From Ignavibacteriota bacterium (lineage in GTDB: Bacteria > Bacteroidota > Ignavibacteria > UBA10030 > UBA6906), in assembly GCA_016707525.1 (NCBI GenBank), contig JADJHP010000002.1, forward strand, positions 537,916 through 601,915: a DNA stretch of 64,000 nucleotides, given 5' to 3'. Below, piece after piece: positions 28,135-39,932 of the stretch. Position numbers and translations under genes: made by a program. Position 1 is the stretch's first letter. Each line of letters begins with the position of its first letter. The notes beneath the pieces were generated by a model that saw only the letters and a program-made list of their open reading frames with translations, searched no databases and was not told the origin of the DNA.

Positions 28135-29268
28135 GTGAACAGACGGATCATGATCCTGGCGGGCGAAGCCTCCGGTGATCTTCATGGCGCAGGGGTCGTC
28201 CGCGCATTGCGCGAGTTGTCGCCCGGCATAGAGATCTTCGGGATGGGCGGCGACCACATGCGCGGGGAAGGAATGGATATCCTGGTGGATATCCGCAAGA
28301 TGGCGTTCATGGGGTTCGTGGAGGTCGCGCGCAATCTCGGCACCGTCTTTGAAGCAGAGCGTGTGCTGGGCCGGGCAATGGAGCAGCGCAAGCCGGAAGC
28401 GGTGCTGCTGATCGATTATCCCGGGTTCAATCTCCGGTTCGCCCGCCGCGCCCGCACGGCAGGTGTGGCAGTGTTCTATTATATCAGCCCGCAGGTCTGG
28501 GCCTGGCACAAGAGCAGGGTCCACACCATCCGGGAACGGGTCGACCGTATGCACGTGATCTTCCCGTTTGAAGAGGTGTTGTTCCGGGAAGCGGGAGTGC
28601 CGGTCACGTTCGTGGGCCATCCGCTCGTGGAACGGCTCGCGCCGCTTCCCGACCCTGCCGCGTGGTTGCGGGGACAGGGATTCGATCCGGAGCGGCCATT
28701 GCTCGGACTCTTCCCGGGGAGCAGGACACAGGAGATCGAGCGGATACTGCCTGCCATGGTAGAGGCAGCGTGTACCCTGGCTGCCGGCGGCGCATGCCAG
28801 GTCGCGATCGGCCGCGCGGCGATCCTGGAGCATGGGGTGATCGAACAGTATGTGCCCGAGGATGCAGGGATACGCATCGTCGAGCACGGGACACACGAAC
28901 TGATGCAATGTTCGACCGCCGCGCTGGTGACGTCGGGAACGGCGACGCTGGAGATCGGATGGTACGGGACCCCGTTCGTTGTCGTGTACCGCACCTCGCC
29001 GGTGACGTTCGCGATCGGACGGCGGCTGGTGCAGGTGAAGCACATTGGACTTGTGAACATCGTTGCGGGGCAGACCCTGGTACCGGAACTGGTGCAGGGC
29101 GACTGCACGCCGGAACGGATGGTGCGGGAGGTCGGCCCGATGTTGTTCGACCGTGCGGTGCATGACCGGGTGCACGCGTCACTCGGCGTGATACGGGAGC
29201 GGCTCGGCGGCCCGGGCGCATCCCGGCGCGTTGCCGAATCGATCCTGTCTGGAAGAGGAGTTGCATGA
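28135..29268 (+). CDS. lpxB: Lipid-A-disaccharide synthase
   Basis: 377 residues from GTG 28135 (ATG at 28150 is an alternative). LpxB joins UDP-diacylglucosamine and lipid X at the inner membrane in lipid A synthesis. Motifs: MILAGEASGDLHGA at the N-terminus, FYYISPQVWAWHKSRV and the nucleotide-sugar motif LFPGSRTQEIER. It shares an operon with a TPR lipoprotein gene (ATGA overlap) and lpxK. The other lpx genes are not in this window. Confidence 0.96.
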   Translation: MNRRIMILAGEASGDLHGAGVVRALRELSPGIEIFGMGGDHMRGEGMDILVDIRKMAFMGFVEVARNLGTVFEAERVLGRAMEQRKPEAVLLIDYPGFNLRFARRARTAGVAVFYYISPQVWAWHKSRVHTIRERVDRMHVIFPFEEVLFREAGVPVTFVGHPLVERLAPLPDPAAWLRGQGFDPERPLLGLFPGSRTQEIERILPAMVEAACTLAAGGACQVAIGRAAILEHGVIEQYVPEDAGIRIVEHGTHELMQCSTAALVTSGTATLEIGWYGTPFVVVYRTSPVTFAIGRRLVQVKHIGLVNIVAGQTLVPELVQGDCTPERMVREVGPMLFDRAVHDRVHASLGVIRERLGGPGASRRVAESILSGRGVA

Positions 29269-30107
29269 AGCTGCAATGGACATATGCGGTCACGGTCATC
29301 GTTCTTCTGGTCATGGCGGGCTGCGGGCCGTCTCCCGAGACGGCGCGGGTGGAACCTGTTGCTGCGGCGCCGACCACCAAGGAAGGATTGTACGTGCGCG
29401 GCCAGCAGCTCTGGATCGACAGGCAGGCAGACAGCGCGGCGGCATACTTCCTCCGTTCGGCGTCGATGGATTCCTCCTTCCATCAGCCGCTGCGCGACCT
29501 CGCACAGATGCAGTATGAGCGCGCGATGCTGGAGCCGGACAAGAGCAGGAAGCGGATGGAATATCTCCGTTCTTCCCGTGCTCAGTATATCCGCCTCGAG
29601 GCACGCGGTGAGACGGAGTCCGACATCTATGAACGCTTGTGCGAGATGTCGTCGTCGCTCGGCGACGACCGCGCGTTCCTCGTGTATGCTAAGAAGAACG
29701 CAGAGAAGTACCCGTACGACCGCCAGGTGTTCAACCTCACGCGCGCGTACTACGATGTCGGGGATTTTCAGGGCGTGATCCGGACCGCCAAGGATGCCGT
29801 GGAGAAGTACAAGGAATCCCCGTACGTCGGCAGCTTCTATCGCATTCTGGGCAAGGCGTATACGAAGATCGACCGCGATCAGACCGCCGAGCGGATCCTC
29901 GTCGCCGGTCTGAAAGCGACGGATGGCCGCATCGCAGTCGCGAAGAACGCCGGCGGTGAGTATCGCTCCACGGATGCCTACCGCCGCCTCCATGAGGATA
30001 AGGTCCAGATGCTCCTGATCCTGAAGCAGCTCCATACGACCTACAAGGCGCAGGAGAAGCTGGAGCAGGTCGAGCGTCAGTTGAAAGAAGAAGGGTACGC
30101 CCGTTAA
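29265..30107 (+). CDS. Lipoprotein with tetratricopeptide-like repeats
   Basis: 280 residues. A type II signal peptide ends with the lipobox VMAGC (Cys near residue 21), so the protein should be a lipid-anchored envelope protein. The rest is alpha-helical with TPR-like units, for example LYVRGQQLWIDRQADSAAAY and FYRILGKAYTKIDRDQTAER. No enzymatic motif is seen. It lies between lpxB and lpxK with overlapping or nearly touching ends, which suggests a role in lipid A or outer-membrane assembly, but that is inference from position. Confidence 0.8.
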   Translation: MKLQWTYAVTVIVLLVMAGCGPSPETARVEPVAAAPTTKEGLYVRGQQLWIDRQADSAAAYFLRSASMDSSFHQPLRDLAQMQYERAMLEPDKSRKRMEYLRSSRAQYIRLEARGETESDIYERLCEMSSSLGDDRAFLVYAKKNAEKYPYDRQVFNLTRAYYDVGDFQGVIRTAKDAVEKYKESPYVGSFYRILGKAYTKIDRDQTAERILVAGLKATDGRIAVAKNAGGEYRSTDAYRRLHEDKVQMLLILKQLHTTYKAQEKLEQVERQLKEEGYAR

Positions 30108-30138
30108 CGCTCTCACGCCGCTGGCCTGCCTCTATGGG

Positions 30139-31146
30139 GTGGGGGTGTGGATGCGGAACACGGCGTATGATCACCGCCTGTTCAGTGTGTACAGGCCACC
30201 CGTTCCGGTGATCGCGGTCGGGAACCTGACGGTGGGCGGGACGGGGAAGACCCCGATGGTGGCATGGATCGCAGCATATCTTCGCACGAAGCATGTGCGC
30301 ACCGCGATCCTCAGCCGGGGGTACGGCAGAAGTTCGCACGGCGTCCGCGTTGTGTCCGATGGGAAACGGCTCCTGGCCGATGCCCGGGAAGGTGGTGATG
30401 AACCGGTGCAACTCGCGCGGTCCTTCCCCGACATACCGGTCGTCGTGGGTGAGAGTCGGAGCGATGCGGCGCGGGAGGCCCTGAAGTTGTTCGCCCCCGA
30501 GGTGCTGGTGCTGGATGATGCGTATCAGCATCGGGCGATCGCGCGGGACCTGAATGTGCTGGTCGTGGATGGGAGCAGTGACCTGGCAACGGACGAGATG
30601 TTGCCGGCGGGACGGAGAAGAGAGCCGCTGTCGGCGTTGCAGCGCGCATCCGTGGTGGTGTTCACCCATCCCGATCCCGTGACAGGTCGGGTAGCAGGTG
30701 AGGCAACGGTACGGCGCTGGTTCAGCGGTCCGGTGCTGACCTGTACGAGGGCCATCGGTTCGTTCGTGGACTCCGCGGGGCAGATGGTGGATGTGGAGCA
30801 GGTACAGAAGGGGCGCTGCGTGCTGGTCAGTGGTATCGGGCACCCCGAGCGGTTTGAACGGGACATCCGGGCATTGGGGATCGAGGTGGCCGGCCATGTG
30901 CAGTACCGCGATCACCACCGGTTCACGCAGGACGATGTGCGCGCGATGGCCGGGGCAGCAACGAACAGCGGTGTGCAGCGGATCGTGACAACGGAAAAGG
31001 ATATGGTGCGACTGATGTCCGTAGCGGGTGCAATGGAGAGGCTCGGGTCGGTGGCGATGGTGACGGCAGCGCAGTTGTCCGTGGCGCTGCAACCGGCGGA
31101 CTCGCTGGGATCGCAGATCGATGCCGTGCTCGGGAGTGGCTCATGA
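30139..31146 (+). CDS. lpxK: Tetraacyldisaccharide 4'-kinase
   Basis: At least 335 residues. LpxK phosphorylates the 4' position of the lipid A precursor at the inner membrane. Walker A is in VIAVGNLTVGGTGKTPM; a Walker B-like LVLDDAYQHRAIARD and the C-terminal VTTEKDMVRL motif are intact. GTG 30139 is the first usual start codon, but the frame stays open upstream and reads PLACLYG just before it. That matches the LPLSWLYG-type membrane segment of E. coli LpxK, so the true start is probably upstream at a non-standard codon (CTG 30121 is one option). Confidence 0.93.
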   Translation: MGVWMRNTAYDHRLFSVYRPPVPVIAVGNLTVGGTGKTPMVAWIAAYLRTKHVRTAILSRGYGRSSHGVRVVSDGKRLLADAREGGDEPVQLARSFPDIPVVVGESRSDAAREALKLFAPEVLVLDDAYQHRAIARDLNVLVVDGSSDLATDEMLPAGRRREPLSALQRASVVVFTHPDPVTGRVAGEATVRRWFSGPVLTCTRAIGSFVDSAGQMVDVEQVQKGRCVLVSGIGHPERFERDIRALGIEVAGHVQYRDHHRFTQDDVRAMAGAATNSGVQRIVTTEKDMVRLMSVAGAMERLGSVAMVTAAQLSVALQPADSLGSQIDAVLGSGS

Positions 31147-31841
31147 AGGTCGTGCTCACGGACCCGATGACGTCAGCGTTCAAGTTCGGGAAGTACACCT
31201 CGTGGATCACGGAAGGCATCCCCGGCGTCGATCTCCAGGTGGTGTCGTATAAGAACACCACGGGCGATCCGTTGGACGGCTGTCAGGGTGTGATCCTCTC
31301 CGGCGGCGTGGATGTGGGTCCGGACCTCTACGGTTTCGTCGACACCGACGGGGTCGTTGAAGAGACCGACCCGCGCCGGGACGCGTTCGAGGTTGGGGTC
31401 ATCCGCGCAGCCATCGCACGGGACCTGCCGATCCTGGGGATCTGCCGGGGCACGCAGCTCACGAATGTCGTACTGGGGGGAACCCTGGTGCCGGATCTGC
31501 AGCGTGCCGGGCACCAGGACCATCGTTCAACGCCGGAGGGGGACCGTGTGCATCAGGTGGCCGTTGAACAGGGGAGTCTGCTCGCCGGGATCACCGGCGT
31601 GGCACAGGGCACGGTAAGTTCAGCCCATCACCAGGCGGTCGGGCGCGTCGGTGAGGGATTACGTGTGACAGCCCGTTCCGCCGACGGCGTGATCGAAGCG
31701 CTGGAATGGGCGGTGCCAGCGGGGCGCGCGTTTTTTCAGCTCGTTCAGTGGCATCCGGAAAGGATGACGGAGAGGGAGAACCCTCTGCAACGGCATCTGA
31801 TCCTGCAGTTTGCGAAAACAGTCAATCGACACAACACATAG
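31143..31841 (+). CDS. Class I glutamine amidotransferase-like hydrolase (peptidase C26)
   Basis: 232 residues. Motifs of the gamma-glutamyl-gamma-aminobutyrate hydrolase (PuuD-like) family are present: ILSGGVDVGPDLYG, the nucleophile Cys in ILGICRGTQLTNVVLGG and the His-Glu pair in VQWHPERM. The family hydrolyses gamma-glutamyl amides, as in putrescine degradation, but the substrate here is not determined. The ATG overlaps the lpxK stop by four bases, and the PPDK gene starts eleven bases after it. Confidence 0.85.
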   Translation: MKVVLTDPMTSAFKFGKYTSWITEGIPGVDLQVVSYKNTTGDPLDGCQGVILSGGVDVGPDLYGFVDTDGVVEETDPRRDAFEVGVIRAAIARDLPILGICRGTQLTNVVLGGTLVPDLQRAGHQDHRSTPEGDRVHQVAVEQGSLLAGITGVAQGTVSSAHHQAVGRVGEGLRVTARSADGVIEALEWAVPAGRAFFQLVQWHPERMTERENPLQRHLILQFAKTVNRHNT

Positions 31842-31851
31842 AGGACCATAC

Positions 31852-34449
<2,598 letters not shown>

Positions 34450-34464
34450 CTATCCGTTTCCCTG

Positions 34465-34495
34465 CCCGTCCGTCCCGTTCTGCGGGACGGACGGG
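34465..34495 (+). terminator. Hairpin after ppdK, probable terminator
   Basis: A perfect 13-bp stem (34465-34477 paired with 34483-34495) with loop TTCTG, 15 bases after the ppdK stop. It lacks a following T tract, so it could be a weak terminator or a 3'-end stabilising hairpin. Confidence 0.55.
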
Positions 34496-34527
34496 TGCTG
34501 TGTATCATTGTGAGGAGTGTACGTCGT

Positions 34528-35565
34528 ATGAAACTCTCCGACTTCCGGTATCCTCTCCCCAGGAACCTGATAGCACGGTACCCCGCAAACCCGCGCGATG
34601 CATCGCGGTTGATGGTCGTCAACAGGTCGGAGGAGACGATCAACGGGATGAAGTTCTCCGAGATCTCCCAGTTCTTCAAGAAGGGCGACTGTCTCGTCGT
34701 GAACGAGACGAAGGTCTTCCCCGCGCGGCTCTTTGGCCGGAAGGAGAAGACCAACGCGAAGATCGAGGTCTTCCTCCTCCGGGAGCTCAACAAGGAAGAG
34801 AACATCTGGGACGTGATCGTGGACCCCGCCCGCAAGGTGCGGATCGGCAACAAGATCTTCTTCGATGAGGGGCGGCTCTGGTGCGAGGTGATCGACAATA
34901 CCACGTCGCGCGGGCGGACGGTGCGGTTCAATGCGCCGGGTGACTTCTTCAAGACGATCGACCGGATCGGGAAGATGCCGCTGCCGTACTACATCAAGCG
35001 CGATCCGACCGAGAAGGACAAGGATACCTACCAGACCGTGTTCGCACGGGTGGTCGGTGCCGTGGCCGCTCCAACGGCCGGCCTCCATTTCACGAAGCGC
35101 CTGATGACGACGCTGAAGCGCAAAGGGGTCAAGATCGTCCCCGTGGTGCTCCACGTCGGACTCGGCACCTTCCGGCCCGTGGAGGTCGAGGATCTGACCA
35201 AGCACAAGATGGATTCGGAATACTACGAGATCCCGGAGTCCACGGTGCAGGTCGTGAATAAGACCATCGACACCAAATGCAACGTCTTCGTCGTGGGCAC
35301 CAGCACCTGCCGTGCGCTGGAATCCAGCGTCACGACCGATGGGCATTTGAAGTCGAACCGCGGGTGGACGGACAAGTTCATCTTCCCGCCGTATGATTTC
35401 AAGATCACCGACAAATTGATCACGAACTTCCATATGCCGGAGTCGACCCTGCTGATGCTGACGGCGGCGTTCGGCGACCGTGATCTCATCATGAAGTCCT
35501 ACAAAAGAGCGATCAAGGAGGGCTACCGGTTTTACAGTTACGGCGATGCCATGCTGTTGTTGTGA
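34528..35565 (+). CDS. queA: tRNA preQ1(34) S-adenosylmethionine ribosyltransferase-isomerase
   Basis: 345 residues from ATG 34528, with AGGAG about ten bases upstream. QueA moves the ribosyl part of SAM to 7-aminomethyl-7-deazaguanine at the tRNA wobble position, making epoxyqueuosine. Motifs: KLSDFRYPLPRNLIARYPA, NETKVFPARL, AAPTAGLHFT and the C-terminal TNFHMPESTLLMLTAAF. A TATCAT sequence at 34502-34507 could be a weak promoter element. Other queuosine genes are not in the window. Confidence 0.96.
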   Translation: MKLSDFRYPLPRNLIARYPANPRDASRLMVVNRSEETINGMKFSEISQFFKKGDCLVVNETKVFPARLFGRKEKTNAKIEVFLLRELNKEENIWDVIVDPARKVRIGNKIFFDEGRLWCEVIDNTTSRGRTVRFNAPGDFFKTIDRIGKMPLPYYIKRDPTEKDKDTYQTVFARVVGAVAAPTAGLHFTKRLMTTLKRKGVKIVPVVLHVGLGTFRPVEVEDLTKHKMDSEYYEIPESTVQVVNKTIDTKCNVFVVGTSTCRALESSVTTDGHLKSNRGWTDKFIFPPYDFKITDKLITNFHMPESTLLMLTAAFGDRDLIMKSYKRAIKEGYRFYSYGDAMLLL

Positions 35566-35587
35566 GCTGGCAGCCTGACCGGGCCGT

Positions 35588-37426
35588 ATGAAACTTCTCA
35601 TTCTCGGGCTTGTCGCCTCTGTGGTGGTGGGGGTCTTTATCTGGCTGTTCCGGAAGAAAGACCTCCTCTCCTATTTCGGTTCCGGACGCTGGTGGCTGAC
35701 GTGGCTGTCCATTGCGGTCATTACGCTCATGGACGAGCTCACGTCCATCTTCTATGCCCCCGCCGAGGCGTTCCGGTTCATCGGGCTCTACGCCATCCCG
35801 TTCATCGTGATCACGTCTCTCCTCATGCGGTTCCTGTCGACCCGCATGGTGGAGATCGCGGAGATCCTGGAACACCACAACATCCGCGGGGGTGGCGTCT
35901 ATTCCTTTTCGTATCTGACCCTCGGGCCGACGTTCTCGTTCATCGCGGTCGCATCGATCATGGTGGACTATGTGCTCACCGCCTGTATCTCGACGGTCAG
36001 CGCGGTGGAGAACGGGCTGACGTTCATGAGCATGAGCCCGCTCATGAAGTTCGTCATCGAGTTCGGCGTGGTGTGGGGGATCGCCGGTCTGAATATCCTC
36101 GGCCTCAAGGAGAACGCCCGGTTCACGTTCGGCGTCTTCTTCGTGGTGGCCCTGGTCCTGCTCCTCCTCCTCGCGTCGGCTCTGATCGAAGCGCCCGCGA
36201 GCGCGTGGGGAACGATGGGAACGAGCTTCCGCGGCATGGCCAATGATATGTCGGCACGCGGGCTCTTCGGAGGGTATGGGTTCTTCATCATCGGCCTCTC
36301 CAGTACCATCCTGGCATACTCCGGCATCGAGTCGGTGGTGCAGACCGCCGGGCTCACGAAGAGCTGGCGCGATACGGGGCGGGCATACATCTTCCTTGCG
36401 TTGACCACCGGTATCTTCACCCCGATCATCGCGGCGCTGGTCCTCAGTTCCGGCCTCGACCCCGGGGAGCACGAGACCGATCTGATCACCCAGTTCGCGG
36501 CCTCGCTGAACGGGGTCCCGTTCGGCATGATCGTCGGCGGCGTCGCCAGCATCGCTCTGGTGATGGCCGTGAATACCGCGTTCGTGGCGTCGAGTGAGCT
36601 GATCGAACGGGTGGCGCACCGCTACAATTTCACCTGGATCATCAAGCCGAACGCACGGCAGTCGTTGTACCGCGTACACATCCTGAACGCGATGTTCTAT
36701 ACGGTCATCATCGTGCTCACCGAGGGAAGCCAGAAGATCCTCGCCGAGATGTATGCCCTCGGCCTCGTGGCCTCGTTCACGATCAATATGGGGAGCCTCC
36801 TGTACTACCGGTACTTCACCGGCACGAAGGAGATCCGCGATTACAATACCTCCCGGTTCGGGACACTGGTCCTCTTCGTGATCCTGCTCAGCTCGTTCAT
36901 CTACCTCGGGATGAGCAAACCGTACGGCATCGCGCTCTGGTCCCTGGCCGCGGTGTTCTTCCTCATCGTCGGTTTCCGTGTCGCGAAGAAACGGGCGCCG
37001 GAGATCGTCCATGTCGCTCAGACCGATAGCCCCATGCAAATGGTCTTTGCGCTCGCCGAGGTGCCGGATGACAGGATCGACATCTTCTTCAAACGTCCGC
37101 TGGAAGGGACGGATGCCCCTGACCCCCAGGTGGCGTTCGTGACCTTCTATTCGCCGCGGCAGGGGATCCCGCACCGCGTGGCGACGAACCATTACCGGTT
37201 CGCGCAGTCCGGGCAATCGCTCTTCGACAGCATCACCGAATTGCTCTACGTGCTGAAGTACGAATTGCCGCACAAGCAGATCACGGTGCATATCGGCTGG
37301 CCGCGGTCTTCCTGGCTCGACCGGTTGGCGATCGGTGTGATGGTGTTCAGCATGATGAAGTTGCCCGACATGTTCCCCGAGTTCCACTTCCTGATCGAGT
37401 ATGTCCCGCGCCGTTTCACGTCCTGA
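35588..37426 (+). CDS. APC-superfamily permease with C-terminal soluble domain
   Basis: 612 residues. About twelve membrane helices cover residues 1-470; the region around FIGLYAIPFIVITSLLMRF and HHNIRGGGVYSFSYLTLG looks like the amino acid-polyamine-organocation fold. A soluble tail of roughly 140 residues follows (from about VAKKRAPEIVHV). The substrate cannot be read from sequence. It follows queA by 22 bases and overlaps ispD by 26, so the three may be cotranscribed. Confidence 0.75.
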   Translation: MKLLILGLVASVVVGVFIWLFRKKDLLSYFGSGRWWLTWLSIAVITLMDELTSIFYAPAEAFRFIGLYAIPFIVITSLLMRFLSTRMVEIAEILEHHNIRGGGVYSFSYLTLGPTFSFIAVASIMVDYVLTACISTVSAVENGLTFMSMSPLMKFVIEFGVVWGIAGLNILGLKENARFTFGVFFVVALVLLLLLASALIEAPASAWGTMGTSFRGMANDMSARGLFGGYGFFIIGLSSTILAYSGIESVVQTAGLTKSWRDTGRAYIFLALTTGIFTPIIAALVLSSGLDPGEHETDLITQFAASLNGVPFGMIVGGVASIALVMAVNTAFVASSELIERVAHRYNFTWIIKPNARQSLYRVHILNAMFYTVIIVLTEGSQKILAEMYALGLVASFTINMGSLLYYRYFTGTKEIRDYNTSRFGTLVLFVILLSSFIYLGMSKPYGIALWSLAAVFFLIVGFRVAKKRAPEIVHVAQTDSPMQMVFALAEVPDDRIDIFFKRPLEGTDAPDPQVAFVTFYSPRQGIPHRVATNHYRFAQSGQSLFDSITELLYVLKYELPHKQITVHIGWPRSSWLDRLAIGVMVFSMMKLPDMFPEFHFLIEYVPRRFTS

Positions 37427-38105
37427 GGTCGCGGTGGTGATCCCCGCCGGCGGCGCAGGCCGCCGGATGGGCGGAACCACCCCGAAACAGTTCCTCAAGG
37501 TGGGTGGTGAGCCGATCATCGCGCTCACCGTCCGCGCCTTCGAACGGATCCGCGCTGTGGGGCAGATCATCATCGTCGTCCCTCCGGGCTACGCCGCAAC
37601 GACCTTCCGTCTCCTACGCCGGGCTGGCTGTTCCAAGGTGACCGCGGTGGTGGAAGGTGGAAAGGAACGGCAGGATTCGGTCAGGACCGGACTCGCCATG
37701 ATCACCGGTGATCCCGCCGTGGTCCTCATCCACGATGCCGTGCGGCCGTTCGTCAGCCGGCGGGCCATCGAAGAGGTCATCGATGCATCGGTCGCCCACG
37801 GCGCGGCTGTCGTCGGCGTGCGTGTCAAGGATACCATCAAACGGGAAGGGGCCCGGGGGTTCTACAAGGATACCCTTCCACGGCATCTCCTCTGGGCCGT
37901 CCAGACCCCCCAGGGGTTCTCCCGTCATCTCATAGAGAAGGCACACGCCCGGGCCTTGAAAGATGGGTTCATCGGCACCGATGATGCCATGCTTGTCGAG
38001 CGCATGCGGATCCCCGTCCGTATCGTGGAAGGGGACTATGGAAATGCCAAAATTACCACGCGGGAGGACCTTTTGGCAGCCCGGCTGAGGGTGCGAGGCC
38101 GGTAG
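37401..38105 (+). CDS. ispD: 2-C-methyl-D-erythritol 4-phosphate cytidylyltransferase
   Basis: 234 residues. IspD makes CDP-methylerythritol from CTP and MEP in isoprenoid synthesis. The N-terminal nucleotide loop IPAGGAGRRMGGTTPKQFL is diagnostic, and VLIHDAVRPFV, VQTPQGFS and TDDAMLVE match the family. The start lies inside the 3' end of the permease gene; GTG 37434 is a less likely alternative. IspD and IspG in the same window show that this organism uses the MEP pathway. Confidence 0.95.
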   Translation: MSRAVSRPEVAVVIPAGGAGRRMGGTTPKQFLKVGGEPIIALTVRAFERIRAVGQIIIVVPPGYAATTFRLLRRAGCSKVTAVVEGGKERQDSVRTGLAMITGDPAVVLIHDAVRPFVSRRAIEEVIDASVAHGAAVVGVRVKDTIKREGARGFYKDTLPRHLLWAVQTPQGFSRHLIEKAHARALKDGFIGTDDAMLVERMRIPVRIVEGDYGNAKITTREDLLAARLRVRGR

Positions 38106-38115
38106 GCCCGAGAGC

Positions 38116-38146
38116 TTGCTTCTGGCAGTCCTGTTTCCTATATTTG
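38116..38146 (+). promoter_or_regulatory. Predicted plsY promoter (TTGC-N19-TATATTTG)
   Basis: TTGC at 38116-38119, 19 bases, TATATTTG at 38139-38146. The second element fits the Bacteroidota -7 consensus TAnnTTTG exactly. The plsY ATG is 35 bases downstream. Confidence 0.65.
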
Positions 38147-38181
38147 AACCCTGATTCGCGTCCAACCTCGGCAGGAGGATC

Positions 38182-38877
38182 ATGATCCCCATTAGCATCA
38201 TTGCCATCATAAGCTATCTTCTCGGCTCGATCCCGACAAGCATCATTGTGGCCCGCAAGGCACGGGGGATCGATATCCGTCATTATGGTAGCGGCAATGC
38301 CGGGGGGACCAACGTGATCCGTGTGCTCGGCTGGAAGGCCGGCGTCTTTGTGATCCTGCTTGATATGGCCAAAGGCATGGTGGCTACGATGCTTGTGGCC
38401 CGGCTGATGGAAGGGCCGATGCCGTTCACCAACGCCACGCCCTTTGACGATTTCACGGTCGTGCAGATCATCGCCGGATGCTCGGCCATCCTCGGCCACA
38501 TCTGGACCGTCTTTGCCGGTTTCAAGGGCGGCAAGGGCATCGCGACGGCAGGCGGCATGCTTATCGGTATCGCACCGGTCGAAGTGGCCGTGTCCTTCGG
38601 TGTCTTCGCCATTGTGTTCCTCCTTACGCATTATGTGTCGCTCGGCTCCTTGAGCGCCGCGGTCGCATTCCCTCTGACGATGTTCTTCCGCGAGAACGTC
38701 TTCATGGTGGATGTGCGCGGTTACGGCACCCTCATTTTCTTCGCCATCGGCATTGCGTTGTTGATCATCTATACCCATCGATCCAACATTACCCGGCTGA
38801 TGCAGGGCACCGAGAGTCGCATAAGCTCGGACAAGCTCTTCAAAAAGAAGAGCGAACACCCCTCGCGCGCCGTCTGA
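38182..38877 (+). CDS. plsY: Acyl-phosphate:glycerol-3-phosphate acyltransferase
   Basis: 231 residues, integral membrane protein with about five helices. PlsY acylates glycerol-3-phosphate with acyl phosphate, the first step of phospholipid synthesis. Family motifs are present: LLGSIPTSIIVA, SGNAGGTNVIRVLGWKAG and GFKGGKGIATAGG. AGGAGG lies just before the ATG. It is followed 13 bases later by gpsA, which makes its glycerol-3-phosphate substrate. Confidence 0.96.
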   Translation: MIPISIIAIISYLLGSIPTSIIVARKARGIDIRHYGSGNAGGTNVIRVLGWKAGVFVILLDMAKGMVATMLVARLMEGPMPFTNATPFDDFTVVQIIAGCSAILGHIWTVFAGFKGGKGIATAGGMLIGIAPVEVAVSFGVFAIVFLLTHYVSLGSLSAAVAFPLTMFFRENVFMVDVRGYGTLIFFAIGIALLIIYTHRSNITRLMQGTESRISSDKLFKKKSEHPSRAV

Positions 38878-38890
38878 CCTACTGACCATT

Positions 38891-39892
38891 ATGCAGATCG
38901 CAGTCCTGGGTGCCGGGAGCTGGGGAACCACTCTCGCCATCCTCCTTGCCGAAAAGGGGCACAGCGTCACGCTCTGGTCCTTCCTCGAGAAGGACGCCGT
39001 GGCCATGCGCGCAACACGGGAGAACCACGATTTTCTCCCCGGCATCTCCTTGCCCCCGTCGGTCGGTATCACCCACTCCCTCGCTGAGGCTGTTGATGGT
39101 GCGACGCTCATCGTCGCTGCCGTCCCGTCGCAGTATCTCCGGAGCGTCGTCCGGCAGATCCGCGGCACCATCAAGCCGGATACGATCATGGTGAATGTGG
39201 CGAAGGGGATCGAGAACGGGACACTCATGACGATGTCCGAGATGTTCCATGATACCCTCCCTGAGCTCGATCCTGCCCGGTTCGCGACGCTCTCCGGCCC
39301 GAGCCATGCCGAGGAGGTCAGCCGGAAGGTCCCCACGACCGTCGTCGCCGCGTCATCGAGTCCCGACACCGCACGCCTTGTCCAGGATGCCTTCATCGTC
39401 CCGTATTTCCGCGTCTATGCGAGCACGGATGTCCGCGGGGTGGAGATCGGCGGGGCACTGAAGAACGTGATCGCGATCGCCGCCGGCATCATCGATGGCG
39501 CGAACCTGGGGGACAATACCAAGGCGGCGGTCATGACGCGTGGTATCGCGGAGATCGCACGTATCGGCGTGAGCCTGGGAGGCAGGATCCAGACCTTTGG
39601 CGGGCTTTCAGGGATCGGCGATCTGATGGTGACGTGCATGAGCCGTCACAGCCGGAACCGGCATGTTGGCGTGGAGATCGGGAAGGGCCGCAAACTGCAG
39701 GAGATCCTCGCGGAGATGTCGATGGTGGCGGAAGGCGTCGCCACGACACAGTCGGCCTACGGCCTGGCACGCAAGGTGGGGGTGGAAGTGCCGATCATCG
39801 AACAGGTGCACCGCATCCTCTTCGAGGACAAGGAGCCGCTGGCGGCGTGCAGGGATCTGATGACGCGGGACCCGAAGGGCGAGCACTGGTAG
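38891..39892 (+). CDS. gpsA: NAD(P)H-dependent glycerol-3-phosphate dehydrogenase
   Basis: 333 residues. GpsA reduces dihydroxyacetone phosphate to glycerol-3-phosphate for phospholipid synthesis. The N-terminal GAGSWGTTLA nucleotide loop, SGPSHAEEV, the catalytic Lys region GALKNVIAIAAGI and GLSGIGDLMVTC are all present. It ends just before a terminator that may also serve the converging hppA gene. Confidence 0.97.
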   Translation: MQIAVLGAGSWGTTLAILLAEKGHSVTLWSFLEKDAVAMRATRENHDFLPGISLPPSVGITHSLAEAVDGATLIVAAVPSQYLRSVVRQIRGTIKPDTIMVNVAKGIENGTLMTMSEMFHDTLPELDPARFATLSGPSHAEEVSRKVPTTVVAASSSPDTARLVQDAFIVPYFRVYASTDVRGVEIGGALKNVIAIAAGIIDGANLGDNTKAAVMTRGIAEIARIGVSLGGRIQTFGGLSGIGDLMVTCMSRHSRNRHVGVEIGKGRKLQEILAEMSMVAEGVATTQSAYGLARKVGVEVPIIEQVHRILFEDKEPLAACRDLMTRDPKGEHW

Positions 39893-39911
39893 ACAGCCAA
39901 TTCTGAATTCA

Positions 39912-39932
39912 GATATCTGATATCTGATATCT
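39912..39932 (+). repeat. Three tandem GATATCT units in a near-palindrome
   Basis: Three consecutive copies of the 7-mer GATATCT, flanked by CTGAATTCA on the left and GAATTG on the right, forming an imperfect palindrome across about 39903-39937. It sits between the gpsA stop and a terminator. No function is evident. Confidence 0.8.

Noticed and set aside
39912..39932. CRISPR-like array
   Set aside because: Units are 7 bases and directly adjacent without spacers; no cas genes are in the window.
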